Shown here one piece after another: positions 9,701 through 22,700 of a stretch of 64,000 nt of DNA. The notes beneath the pieces are model-generated. The model was not told the DNA's origin. It was given only the letters and a program-made list of their open reading frames with translations, and ran no database searches. This stretch comes from Armigeres subalbatus. Lineage: Eukaryota; Arthropoda; Insecta; Diptera; Culicidae. Where the stretch lies: the NCBI RefSeq assembly GCF_024139115.2, contig NC_085141.1:407861612-407925611 (forward strand), written 5' to 3'. The first letter of the stretch is position 1. Each line of letters begins with the position of its first letter. A program made the position numbers and the translations under genes.

Positions 9701-11639
9701 TAGGTTCTCTAAAGGTTGCGATGCATGGATGCTGGTAGAATATGCGGCGACCAGGAGGTGCCGGCAGGTCCCTTGCTCTAGAGTCTGCGCAAAGGACGTT
9801 CACCTTGAACGAAATTGTTTTCACTTTTGCCTGATCATGCTGGGGGTAGAATTGCTCTTCGGTTTGGATCTATTCGACTTAAGCAGGTTTGCCTCATGTT
9901 AAACCAAAATATTATCCAAACTGCTTGTGCTCAGTCAAATTATAATCAAATTAGTCTAAAATTAAAAATATATGCTGAAATAGCAAATGTCATTTTTTAA
10001 GCATAAAAGAGTGGAAAAATCTTATTTTGAATCACATACTATGTTCTGAGAAAAAAATGTTTTAATTTCTTATTTATTTTCTAATTTATTTTAAATTCTT
10101 ATAGAGACATTACCATCACCAAGCTTTTTTTATAATTTCAATTGCTGGTTACCAATTAGTTGCTACATAAAATGACTAAATCAGCGCGTAGGTACGTCAT
10201 AAATTCCAATGAACGATAAAAACAGTCTCGGTGATTCTAACGATCATTTAAGTGCCATGATTCACCACCAAACGCTATACAAGCTAGAATGGAAGCGAAT
10301 AACGTGCCTATCAAACGAAGCACCTGTGCGTTTGAGCTTGAAGCCGTATTTAGTTGATCGCCTGAGTGATCCACGCCTCTTGGTTCCCCTAGCCAGTTCG
10401 AAGATGATCGCGAATGGTGCGTGGCAAATGGGTAATGCGTGGTAGTCTTGCCCTTTTCCGAAAGTTTTGCTTCCCGTTCCACTCATTTCGAAATTTCAAC
10501 AAAGGTCCAAAAGATTCTCACCGTCAAACATCCTGGAAAGAACTTCCTTTTTCGCAAACATCATTATTTATGTCTTGACTAGCCGTTCTGGGTCATCGAA
10601 CCCCGAATTTGAACACTCATGGACTGTGATTTTAAAACAATTTGTTTCGTGCTAGGTGCTTATAATACTTTAATACGAACCTCAAGATGAAAATTACCCC
10701 AAGAACCCATATTGGTTTGATCAAAATTCGTATCCAAACGGTAGGTAGCCACTCGATCGCGACGACCATTTGATTGATGTTTATTTGAACTTCAGGTGCG
10801 ATCGTACGCCTATGTGGAGGTGACAGAAGAGTCAGAGAGATTACTATTGAGCTGGTAATTGGATTTGCTGCTCATTTCCTGTAGCTTCGTGATGACCTTG
10901 ACCGAACGATGTGATGTTCCCTTCTCGGTAGGCAGACAGTGCTACCACCGCACCAGTAGTAGGCAGCTCACACAATGGCAACAATCTCGTCGGGAGAGTT
11001 TAGGGAGTGGTGTTTGGCGGTGGCGGTGTTCTTTGTGTTCTGTGGGACGACGCCAATAAGAAGGAATTGGTACCACAACAACGTGACGTGCATGGCCAGT
11101 CGAGCGTGAAATAGGGTTGACGCGAACGCAATTCAAATCGGGCTCAATTGTGCGCCGATTTGGGATGTTTACAAATACGGCAATTAGGGCGGATGGCGGA
11201 TGAATGCGAAGTGCGTTAATGCTAATGATGGGAGCGATTTGAATTATTATTTAAACCTCGGGAGGTCGCGGTGATCTTAAGTGATCGAGCATTTGGGTCA
11301 CTCGGGTAACGATGGGAGGTTTGGGGCTATTTGCGTGTTTTGAAACATTGTCCAAGTGTTGTTGAGTGTAATCTGTATAAAATCAGTAGCGGAGCACACA
11401 ATTGCAAATTAGTCAAATTTGTTTAAAAATTATAATTTATAATAAGCCGAGTGGCACTTGAACCACTGCAAATATAATTGCACAAATCGTGGCTTTAAAA
11501 AGAAAAAGGGCAGAACTTATTCAGTAATCAAGTGCAAAAAAGAGAGCACAATGAGAACAACAACAAAGATAGCTAGCGTCTCCGATAGGCTTCCTAACGG
11601 AAGGGCAGTGGAGTAGGCCGGGTGACAGATACAGTGATA
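6715..11639. other. Apparently unique intergenic or intronic DNA
   Basis: This 4.9-kb stretch shows no tandem repeats, terminal repeats or TE proteins that I recognise. The open frames in it (for example 7522-7722, 9669-9902, 10209-10445) are short, overlap on both strands and show no known domain. Base composition is more balanced at 8780-9900 and 10740-11320 than in the transposon blocks. The region could hold regulatory or intronic DNA, but nothing in the sequence proves it. Confidence 0.45.
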
Positions 11640-11900
11640 GTTTGCTAATTGGGGTATGACCTCACTCCAATTAGCGAATGCCGTTCGCTAATTGGGGGGT
11701 TTTGACAAGCGTCAATGTTGTTTACTTTTTACATTGAACAAAGGAAAATTTTACGCGCCAGAAAATATCGATCCCGCCAAACATGGAAATAAAACGTCAA
11801 CGCGTTTTTAAAATCACATTCTGACGTTTAGCTGCTTTTAATTGGGTTTCGCCTCAATTAGCGAACCCCCAACTAGAAAAAAACGAATTAGCGAATGTTT
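11640..11900. mobile_element. MITE-like cluster of TTCGCTAATTGG inverted motifs
   Basis: The word TTCGCTAATTG occurs five times in alternating orientation: near 11642, 11688 and, reversed, near 11671, 11852 and 11884. The outer copies face each other as imperfect terminal repeats around a unique 150-bp centre. No transposase is encoded and I could not fix a target duplication. Confidence 0.55.
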
Positions 11901-12013
11901 CCTTGTATTTGCAAAAAAAAAAACATTTAAAAAGATTAAAATTTGATACTGAATTAGAAAATATGTTCTAACAAAATTATATTTAAAGACGGATTTTCAA
12001 TTTGAATCTCGCT

Positions 12014-12480
12014 GTTGGATTTAGAGATCTTCATTGGACTTGAACTTGATTGGGATTAGATTTGTTTTGAATTGGGGTGAGATTTCCATTGGATCTGGAT
12101 TTGAATTGAGATTTGGATTAAATTTGGACTTCATTGGACTCGGATTGGATTTGCAGTAGATTCATATTAAATTTGGATTGGATGAAGATGAGATTTTAAT
12201 AAGTAATTAAATTGGCAAGATTTGTGTTGGATTGGATTTGGTTTGGGTTGGATTTGGATTGGGCTTGGATTGGATTTGCAATAGATTCAGATTGATTTAA
12301 ATTAAATTTTAATTAGTTTTTCAGTGGATTTGGCTAGATTTGGATTGGATTTGAATTGTACTTGAATTTGGATTGGATTTGATTTGGACTAAATTTGGAT
12401 TGGATTTGGATTGAATTGGGATGAGATTTCGACTTGGTTTTGAATTGGCATTTGACTGACCTGGGATTGATCTGACCGAT
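12014..12480. repeat. Left edge of the satellite, AT-rich divergent form
   Basis: Words here are TTGGATTTGGATT variants with many base changes (GGATTTGAATTG, GGATTAGATTTG). The transition to the C-containing core is fairly sharp, at about 12450-12490. This edge is more diverged than the right edge. Confidence 0.85.
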
Positions 12481-15400
12481 CTGGATCTGACTTGACTGGA
12501 TCTGACTGGACTGACTGGACTGGATCTGGATCGACTGGACCGATCTGGACTGATCTGACTGACTCCTGGACTGACCTGACTGGACTCGACTGACTGACTG
12601 ACCCGGACTGGACCGACTTGACTGACTCTGGACTGACTGATCTGACTGACTTGGACTGACTTGGACTGATCTGGACTGACCTGACTGGATCTGGATCGAT
12701 CTGGACTGGATCTGGACTGACCTGACTGACCTGACTGATCTGGACTGACCTGGACTGGATCTGGACTGACCTGGACTGACCTGGACTTCTGACTGACCTG
12801 ACCGACTCTGACCGATCTGACCTGACCTGGACTGACCTGACTGACCTGGACCGACCTGACTGGATCTGACCTGACCTGGACTGGACCTGGACTGAACCTG
12901 GACTGGATCTGGACTGACCTGGACTGATCTGACCGATCTGGATCGACCTGGGATCTTAGACCGACTGACCTGACCGATCTGACCTGACCTGGATCTGGAC
13001 CTGGACTGGACCTAGATTGGATCTGACCTGGATCTGACTGACCTGGATCAGATCTGGACCGGATCTGGATCAGATCTGGACTGATCTGGACTGATCTTGA
13101 CCTGACCTGGACTGATCTGGACTGTATCTGGACTGGATCTGGACTGGATCTGACCTGGACCTGGACTGGACTTGGACTGATCTGACTGGATCTGGACTGG
13201 ATCTGGACTGATCTGGACTGACCTGGACTGACTTGACTGGATCTGGACCGATCTGGACTGGATCTGGACTGGATCTGACCTGACTGGACTGACCTGGACC
13301 GACTTGACTGATCTGGACTGGATCTGGACCGACCTGGACTGGACTGACCTGACTGACTCTGGACTGACCTGGACTGACCTGGACTGGATCTTGACTGACC
13401 TGACTGACTCTGGACTGACCTGATCGATCTGGACTGGATCTGGACCTGACTGACCGACTGACCTGGACTGACCTGACTGGATCTGGACTGGACTCTGACT
13501 GATCTGGACTGATCTGGACTGGATCTGGACTGACCTGACTGACCTGGACTTCCTGACTGACCTGACTGGATCTGGACTGACCTGACTGACCTGGACTGAC
13601 CTGACTGGATCTGACTGGATCTGGACTGGACCTGGACTGGACTTGGACTGGATCTTGACTGACTGGACTGACCTGGACTGGATCTGGACTGACCTGGACT
13701 GACCTGGACTGACCTGACTGACCTGGACTGGATCTGGACTGATCTGACCGACCTGGACTGGACTTGACTGGATCTGGACTGACCTGGACTGGATCTGGAC
13801 TGATCTGGACTGGATCTGGACTGACCTGGACTGACCTGACTGGATCTTGGACTGACCTGGACTGGATCTGGACTGACTGGACTGGATCTTGACCTGACTG
13901 GACCTGGACTGATCTGGACTGACCTGGACTGACCTGGACTGACCGGACTTGACCGACTGACCTGACTGACTTGACTGGATCTGGACTGACCTGGACTGGA
14001 TCTGACTGGACCTGACTGATCTGACCGATCTGACTGGATCTGGACTGACTCTGGACTGGATCTGGACTGGATCTGATCGATCTGGACTGACCTGGACTGA
14101 CCTGGACTGACTCGACTGATCTGGACTGACCTGGACTGGATCTGGACCGATCTGGACTGACCTGACTGGATCTGGACTGGACCTGACCGACCTGGACTGG
14201 ATCTGGACTGATCTGACTGGATCTGGACTGACCTGGACTGGATCTGGACTGGATCTGACTGATCTGACTGACTGGACTGACCTGGACCGACCTGGACTGA
14301 CCTGGACTGGGACTGACTGACTGACTGACTTGACTGGATCTGGACCGACCTGGACTGATCTGGACTGGATCTGACTGGATCTGGACCGACTCTGGACTGA
14401 CCTTGGACCTGACTGACTGACTGGACTGACCGACCTGGACTGGATCTGGACTGACTGACTGGATCTGACCGACTGACCTGACTGGATCTGGACTGACCTG
14501 ACTGACTGGACCGATCTGGACCTGACTGACCTGGATCTGGACTGACCTGGACTGACCTGGACTGGATCTGGACTGACCTGACCGATCTGACTGGATCTGA
14601 CCGACCTGGACTGGACCTGGACTGACCTGACCGACCTGGACTGACCTGGACCTGATCTGACTGGACTGACCTGGATCTGGACTGGATCTGGACCGACCTG
14701 GACTGACCTGGACTGGATCTGGACTGATCTGGACCGACTCTGACCTGACTGGACCTGGACTGGATCTGACTGACTCTGGACTGGATCTGGACTGACCTGA
14801 CTGGATCTGGACTGGATCTGGACTGACCTGGACTGGATCTGGACTGATCTGGACTGGATCTGGACTGACTGGACTGGATCTGGACTGACCTGACTGGATC
14901 TGGACTGATCTGGACTGACCTGACTGACTGGGACTGGATCTGGACTGACCTGGACTGATCTGACTGGATCTGGACTGATCGATCTGGACTGGATCTGGAC
15001 TGGATCTGACTGGATCTGGACTGGACCTGGACTGACCTGGACTGGATCTGGACTGATCTGACTGACTGGACTGGATCTGACTGGATCTGACTGACCTGGA
15101 CTGGATCTGACTGGACTGACTGACCTGACTGACCTGGACTGGATCTGGACTGACCTGACTGGATCTGGACTGACCTGGACTGGATCTGACTGACTGACTG
15201 GATCTGACCTGGACTGACTGGACTGATCTGACTGATCTGGACTGGATCTGGACTGACCTGGACTGGATCTGACTGGACTGGACCGACCTGACCGACTGGA
15301 CTGATCTGACTGGACCTGGACTGGACCTGGACTGGATCTGGACTGACCTGACTCCGACCTTGGACTGACTGACCTGGACTGACCTGACCGACCTGACCGG

Positions 15401-18400
15401 ACCTGACTGATCTGACTGGACTTGACTGACCTGGATCTGACTGACTGACTGATCTGGACTGACCGACTGGATCTGGACTGGATCTGACTGACCTGACTGG
15501 ACTGGACTGGACTGACCTGGACTGGATCTGGATCTGACTGGACTGGACTGACCTGACTGGATCTGGACTGGACCTGGACTGACCTGGACTGACCTGGACT
15601 GACCTGACTGGACTGATCTGGACTGATCTGACCTGACTGGACTGGATCTGGACTGACCTGGACTGGATCTGGACTGACCTGGACTGACCTGGACTGGATC
15701 TGGACTGGATCTGACTGACTGATCTGGACTGGATCTGGACTGGATCTGGACTGGATCTGGACTGGATCTGGACTGGATCTGACTGATCTGGACTGGATCT
15801 GACCTGGACTGACCTGGATCTGACTGGACTGGACTGACTGACCTGGACTGACCTGACTGGATCTGGACTGGACCTGGACTGACCTGACTGATCTGGACTG
15901 GACCTGGACTGGATCTGACTGATCTGGACTGACCTGACTGGATCTGGACTGACTCTGGACCTGACTGACCTGGACTGACCTGGACTGGACCTGGACTGGA
16001 TCTGGACTGACTGGACTGACTTGGATCTGACTGATCTGGACTGACCTGGACTGGATCTGGACTGATCTGACCGATCTGGACTGGATCTGACTGGATCGAC
16101 TGACCTGGACTGGATCTGGACCTGGATCTGACTGGACCGACCTGGACTGGACCTTGGACTGGATCTGGACTGACCTGGACTGGACCTGGACTGACCTGAC
16201 TGGATCTGACTGATCTGGACTGGATCTGGACTGACCTGGACTGACCTGACTGACCTGGACTGGATCTGGACTGACCTGGACTGACCTGACTGGACTCGAC
16301 CTGGACCGACCTGACTGATCTGGACTGGATCTGACTGATCTGGACTGACCTGACTGACCTGGACTGACCTGACTGACCTGGACTGGATCTGGACTGATCT
16401 GGACTGGATCTGGACTGGATCTGGACTGGATCTGGACTGGATCTTGACTGACCTGACTGACCTGACTGACTGACTGGATCTGGACTGACTTGACTGACCT
16501 GACTGACTGACTGGACCTGGATCGACCTGACTGATCTGGACTGACCTGACTGGACCTGGACTGACTGATCTGGACTCGATCTGGACTGGATCTGGACTGA
16601 TCTGACTGGATCTGACTGACTGACCGATCTGGACTGGATCTGGACCGGATCTGGACTGACCTGACTGGATCTGGACTGACCTGGACTGGATCTGGACTGA
16701 CCTGACTGACCTGGACTGACCTGGATCTGACTGATCTTGACTGGATCTGACTGGATCTGGACTGGACCTGACTGGATCTGACTGATCTGGACCGATCTGG
16801 ACTGGATCTGGACTGATCTGGACTGACTGATCTGACTGACTGACTGGATCTGACTGGACTGGACTGATCTGGATCTGACCTGGACTGACCTGGACTGGAT
16901 CTGGACTGACCTGGACTGGATCTGGACTGACCTGACTGACCTGACCGACTGGACTGACCTGGACTGACCTGGACTGGATCTGGACTGGACCTGACTGACC
17001 TGACTGGATCTGGACTGACCTGGACTGGATTGGACTGACCTGACTGGATCTGACTGATCTGGACCGATCTGGACTGACCTGGACTGGATCTGGACTGGAC
17101 CTGGACTGGACCTGACTGGATCTGGACTGGATCTGGACTGACTGACCGACTGGATCTGGACTGATCTGACTGATCTGGACTGACTCTGGACCTGGACTGA
17201 CTGGATCTTGGACTGGATCTGGACTCGACTTGGACTGATCTGACTGGATCTGGACTGGACCTGACTGACCTGACTGGATCTGGATCGACTGACCTGGACT
17301 GGACTTGGACTGACCTGGACTGGATCTGGACTGACTCTGATCTGACCTGGACTGAATCGGACTGACCTGACCTGGACTGATCTGGACTGGACCTGACTGG
17401 ACCTGACCGACCTGGACTGACCTGGACTGGACTGACTGGACCTGGACTGGATCTGGACCTGGACTGACCTGGACTGGACCTGACTGACTCTGGACTGGAC
17501 TGACCGATCTGGACTGATCTGGACCTGACCTGGACTGACCTGACTGGACCTGACTGACCTGGACTGACCTGGACTGACCTGACTGGATCTGACTGGATCT
17601 GGACCGACCTGGACTGATCTGACTGATCTGGACTGGACTGACTGACTGACTGGATCTGGACTGACTTGGACTGGATCTGACCTGACCTGACTGACTGACT
17701 GGACTGACTGACTGACCTGGACTGACCTGGACTGGATCTGGACTGACCTGGACTGGATCTGGACTGACCTGGACTGGATCTGACTGATCTGGACTGGATC
17801 TGGACTGGATCTGGACTGACCTGACCGACTCTGACCGACTGACTGGACCTGGACTGACCTGGACTGACTGATCTGACTGGATCTGGACTGACCTGGACTG
17901 ACCTGACTGACCTGACTGACCTGGACTGGACCTGGACTGGATCTGACTGATCTGGACTGGATTCTGGACTGACCTGGATCGATCTGAATCTGACTGACCG
18001 ACTTGATCTGACCGACTGGAATTCTGGACTGATCTGGACCGGGATCTGGACTGGACTGATCTGACTGACTGGACTGATCTGGACTGGATCTGACTGACTG
18101 GACTGGACCTGACTGGATCTGGACTGACCTGGACTGGATCTGGACTGATCTGGACCTGGACCTGACTGGATCTGACCTGGACTGGACCGACTGATCTGAC
18201 CTGATCTGACTGACCTGGACTGACCTGACCTGGACTGGATCTGACCTGGACCGGATCTGACTGGACCTGGACTGACCTGACTGGACTGGACTGGATCTGG
18301 ACTGACCTGGACTGGATCTGGACTGGACCTGACTGGACCTGGACTGATCTGGACCGACCTGACTGGACCTGACTGATCTGGACTGGACTGGACTGGATCT

Positions 18401-19787
18401 GGACTGGACCTGACTGACTGGACTGATCTGGACTGGACCTGGGACTGGATCTGGACTGGACCTGGACCGATCTGACCTGGACTGGACTGACTGGACTGAC
18501 TGACCTGACTGATCTGGACCTGACTGACTGACCTTGGACTGGACCTGACTGAATCTGGATCTGGACCGGGATCTGACTGACGACTCTGACTGACTGGACC
18601 GGGATCTGGACTGGATCTGGACTGACTGGACTGATCTGGACTGACCTGGACTGGATCTGGACTGACCTGACTGATCTGGACTGGATCTGACCTGGACTGA
18701 CCTGGACTGGATCTGGACTGGACCTGGACTGACCTGGACTGACCTGACTGATCTGGACTGGATCTGGACTGACCTGACTGACCTGACTGACCTGGACTGG
18801 ATCTGGACTGACCTGGACTGACCTGACTGATCTGACTGACTGGACTGATCTGGACTGGATCTGACTGGATCTGGACTGACTCTGGACTGGATCTGGACTG
18901 ACCTGACTGACCTGGACCGACCTGGACTGACTGACTGACTGGATCTGGACTGACCTGACTGACCTGGACTGGATCTGGACTGACCTGACCGATCTGACTG
19001 GACCTGGACCTGGACCTGGATCTGGACTGGACTGACCTGGACTGACCTGGACTGACCTGACTGGATCTGGACCGATCTGACTGGACCTGGACTGATCTGG
19101 ACTGACTGGACTGGACTGGACCTGACTGACCTGGATCTGGACTGGACTGGACTGGACTGACCTGACTGACCTGGACTGGATCTGACCTGGACTGGACCTG
19201 ACCTGGATCTGGACTGACCTGGACTTGACCTGGACTGGACTGGACTGATCTGGACTGACCTGGACTGATCTGGACTGACCTGACTGACCTGGACTGGATC
19301 TTGACTGGATCTGGACTGACTTGGATTGATCTGACTGACCTGGACTGGACTCTGGACTGACCTGGACTGACTTGGACTGGACCTGACTGGATCTGACTGG
19401 ATCTGGACTGGATCTGGACTGACCTGGACTGGATCTGGACTGGATCTGGACTGGATCTGGACTGACCTGGACTGGATCTGGACTGACCTGACTGACCGAA
19501 CTGGACCTGGATCTGGACTGGACTGACTGGATCTGGACTGACCTGATCGACTGACTGGACTGGACTGACCTGACTGACCTGGACTGGATCTGGACTGACC
19601 TGACTGACTGGACTGACCTGACTGACCTGGACTGACTGGACCGACCTGGACCGACCTGACTGACCTGGACTGACCTGACCGACCTGGACCTGGACTGACC
19701 TGGACTGGATCTGGACTGACCTGGACTGACCTGACTGACCTGGACTGACTGATCGACCTGGACTGGATCTGACTGGACCTGACCGAT

Positions 19788-22700
19788 CTAACTGATCTGA
19801 CCTGGACTGACCTGGACCGATCTGACCTGACCTGACTGATCTGGACTGAATTTGACTGACCGATCTGGACTGATCTGACTGGACTGACTGACTGACCTGA
19901 CTGACTGGACTGACCTGGACCTGACTGATCGGATCTGGATCGACTCAGATCTGACTGACCGATCTGGACTGGATCTGACCGATCTGACTGACCTGGACCG
20001 ATCTGGACCGATCTGGACTGGATCTGGGACTGACTGACCTGGACTGGATCGGACCTGATCTGGACTGACCTGGACCTGACCTGGACTGGATCTGACCGAT
20101 CTGGACCTGACCTGACTGGATCTGACTGGACTGGACTGACCTGGACTGGATCTGGACTGACCTGGACTGGACTGGACCTGACCTGACTGGATCTGACTGA
20201 CCTGACTGGATCTGGACTGGACCTGACTGGACCTGGACTGACCTGACTGACCTGGACTGATCTGACCTGATCTGGACTGGATCTGGACTGACCTGACTGG
20301 ATCTGACCGACTTGATCTGGATCTGACCTGGACTGACTGGACTGACCTGGACTGGATCTGGACTGGATCTGGACTGGATCTGGACTGACCTGGACTGACC
20401 TGGACTGACCTGACTGGATCTGGACTGACCTGGACTGGACCTGACCTGACCTGGACTGGATCTGGACTGACTGACTGGACTGACTGGACTGACCTGGACT
20501 GGATCGGACTGACTGGACTGGATTGACCTGGACCGATCTGGATCTGACTGGACCTGGACCGACTGGATCTGGACTGACCTGGACTGGACCTGGACTGACC
20601 TGACTGGATCTGGACCTGGACTGACCTGGACCTTGGATCGGACTGACCGACTGACTGGACTGGACCTGGACTGGATCTTGACCGATCTGGACTGGATCTG
20701 GACTGGACCTGACTGACCTGACTGACCTGGACTGATCTGGACCGACCTGGACCTGGATCTGGACCTGGACTGACTGACCGACTTGGACTGACTGATCGAC
20801 TGACTGGACCTGACTGACCTGACCGATCTGGACTGGACTGGACTGGATCTGGACTGACTGGACTGGATCGATTGGACTGACCTGGACTGACCTGGACTGA
20901 TCGACTGACTTGGACTCGACCTGGACTGGATCTGGACTGGATCTGGACTGACCTGGACTGGATCTGGACCGATCTGGACTGATCTGGACTGGATCTGACT
21001 GACCTGACTGACTGGACTGGATCTGGACTGGATCTGGACTGACCTGGACTGGATCTGGACTGACCTGGACTGGACCTGACTGGACCTGGACTGACCTGAC
21101 CGATCTGGACTGACCTGACTGACCTGGACTGACCTGACTGGATCTGGACTGACTGGACTGACCTTGACTGGACCTGACTGATCAATTGACCTGACCGATC
21201 TGGACTGACCTGACTGGATCTGGACTGACTTGACTGATCTGACCGATCTGACTGGATCTGGACTGGATCTGGACTGGATCTGGACTGATCTGGACTGGAT
21301 CAACTGACCTGGACTGATCTTGGACTGGATCTGGACCGACCTGGACTGACCTTGACCGACTGGACTGGATCTGGACTGGACCGATCTGGATTGACTGGAT
21401 TGACTGATCTGACTGGACCTGACTGGATCTGGACTGATCTGGACTGACCTGGACTGACCTGATCGATCTGGACTGACTTGACTGGATCTGGACTGACTCT
21501 GACCGACCTGGACTGGATCTGACTGACCTGGACTGACCTGACTGATCTGGACTGACCTGACTGACCTGGATCGACTGGATCGGACTGACCCGATCTGGAC
21601 TGGATCTGGACTGACCTGGACTGATCTGGACCTGACTGGACTGACCGATCTGGACTGGATCTGGACTGACCTGACCGATCTGGACTGACTGGACTGGATC
21701 TGGACTGACCTGGACTGACCGATCTGGACTGGACCTGGACTGGACCTGACTGACCTGGACTGACCTGGACTGACCTGGATCTGGACCGGACCTGGACTGA
21801 CTGGACTCGATCTGACCTGGACCTGACTGACCTGACTGGATCTGACCTGACCTGATCTGACCTGGACTGACCTGACTGATCTGGACTGGACCTGGACTGG
21901 ATCTGACTGATGACCGATCTGGACTGGACCTGGACTGGATCTGACTGATCTGACCTGGACCGGATCTGACCGACCTGACCTGATCTGGACTGGACCTGAT
22001 CGACTGGATCTGACTGACCTGGACTGATCTGGACTGGATCTGGACTGACCTGACTGGATCTGGACTGATCTGGACCGACCTGGACTGGATCTGACTGGAT
22101 CTGACTGACCTGGACTGACTCTGACTGACTGGACTGACCTGGACTGGATCTGGACCGACCTGACTGATCTGGACTGATCTGACTGGATCTGGACTGACCT
22201 GGACTGACCTGGACTGATCTGACTGGACCTGACCGACCTGACTGGACTGACCGGATCTGGACTGACCTGACTGGATCTGGACTGGACCTGGACCGATCTG
22301 GACTGGATCTGGACTGACCTGGACTGATCTGGACTGACCTGACTGACTGGACTGACCTGGACTGGATCTGGACTGACCTGACTGGATCTGGACTGACCTG
22401 GACGATCGGACCTGGACTGGACTGACTGGACCTGACTGACTGACTTGGACTGGATCTGGACTGGATCTGGACTGGATCTGACTGATCTGGACTGACCTGA
22501 CCTGACTGGATCGGATCTGGACTGACCTGGACCTGACCTTGGACTGATCTGGACTGACCTGACTGATCTGGACTGACCTGGACTGATCTGACTGGACTGA
22601 CTGGACTGGACCTGGACTGACTGGATCTGACCTGACTGACCTGGACTGACCTGGACTGGACCTGGACTGGACCGACTCGACTGACCTGACTGATCTGACC

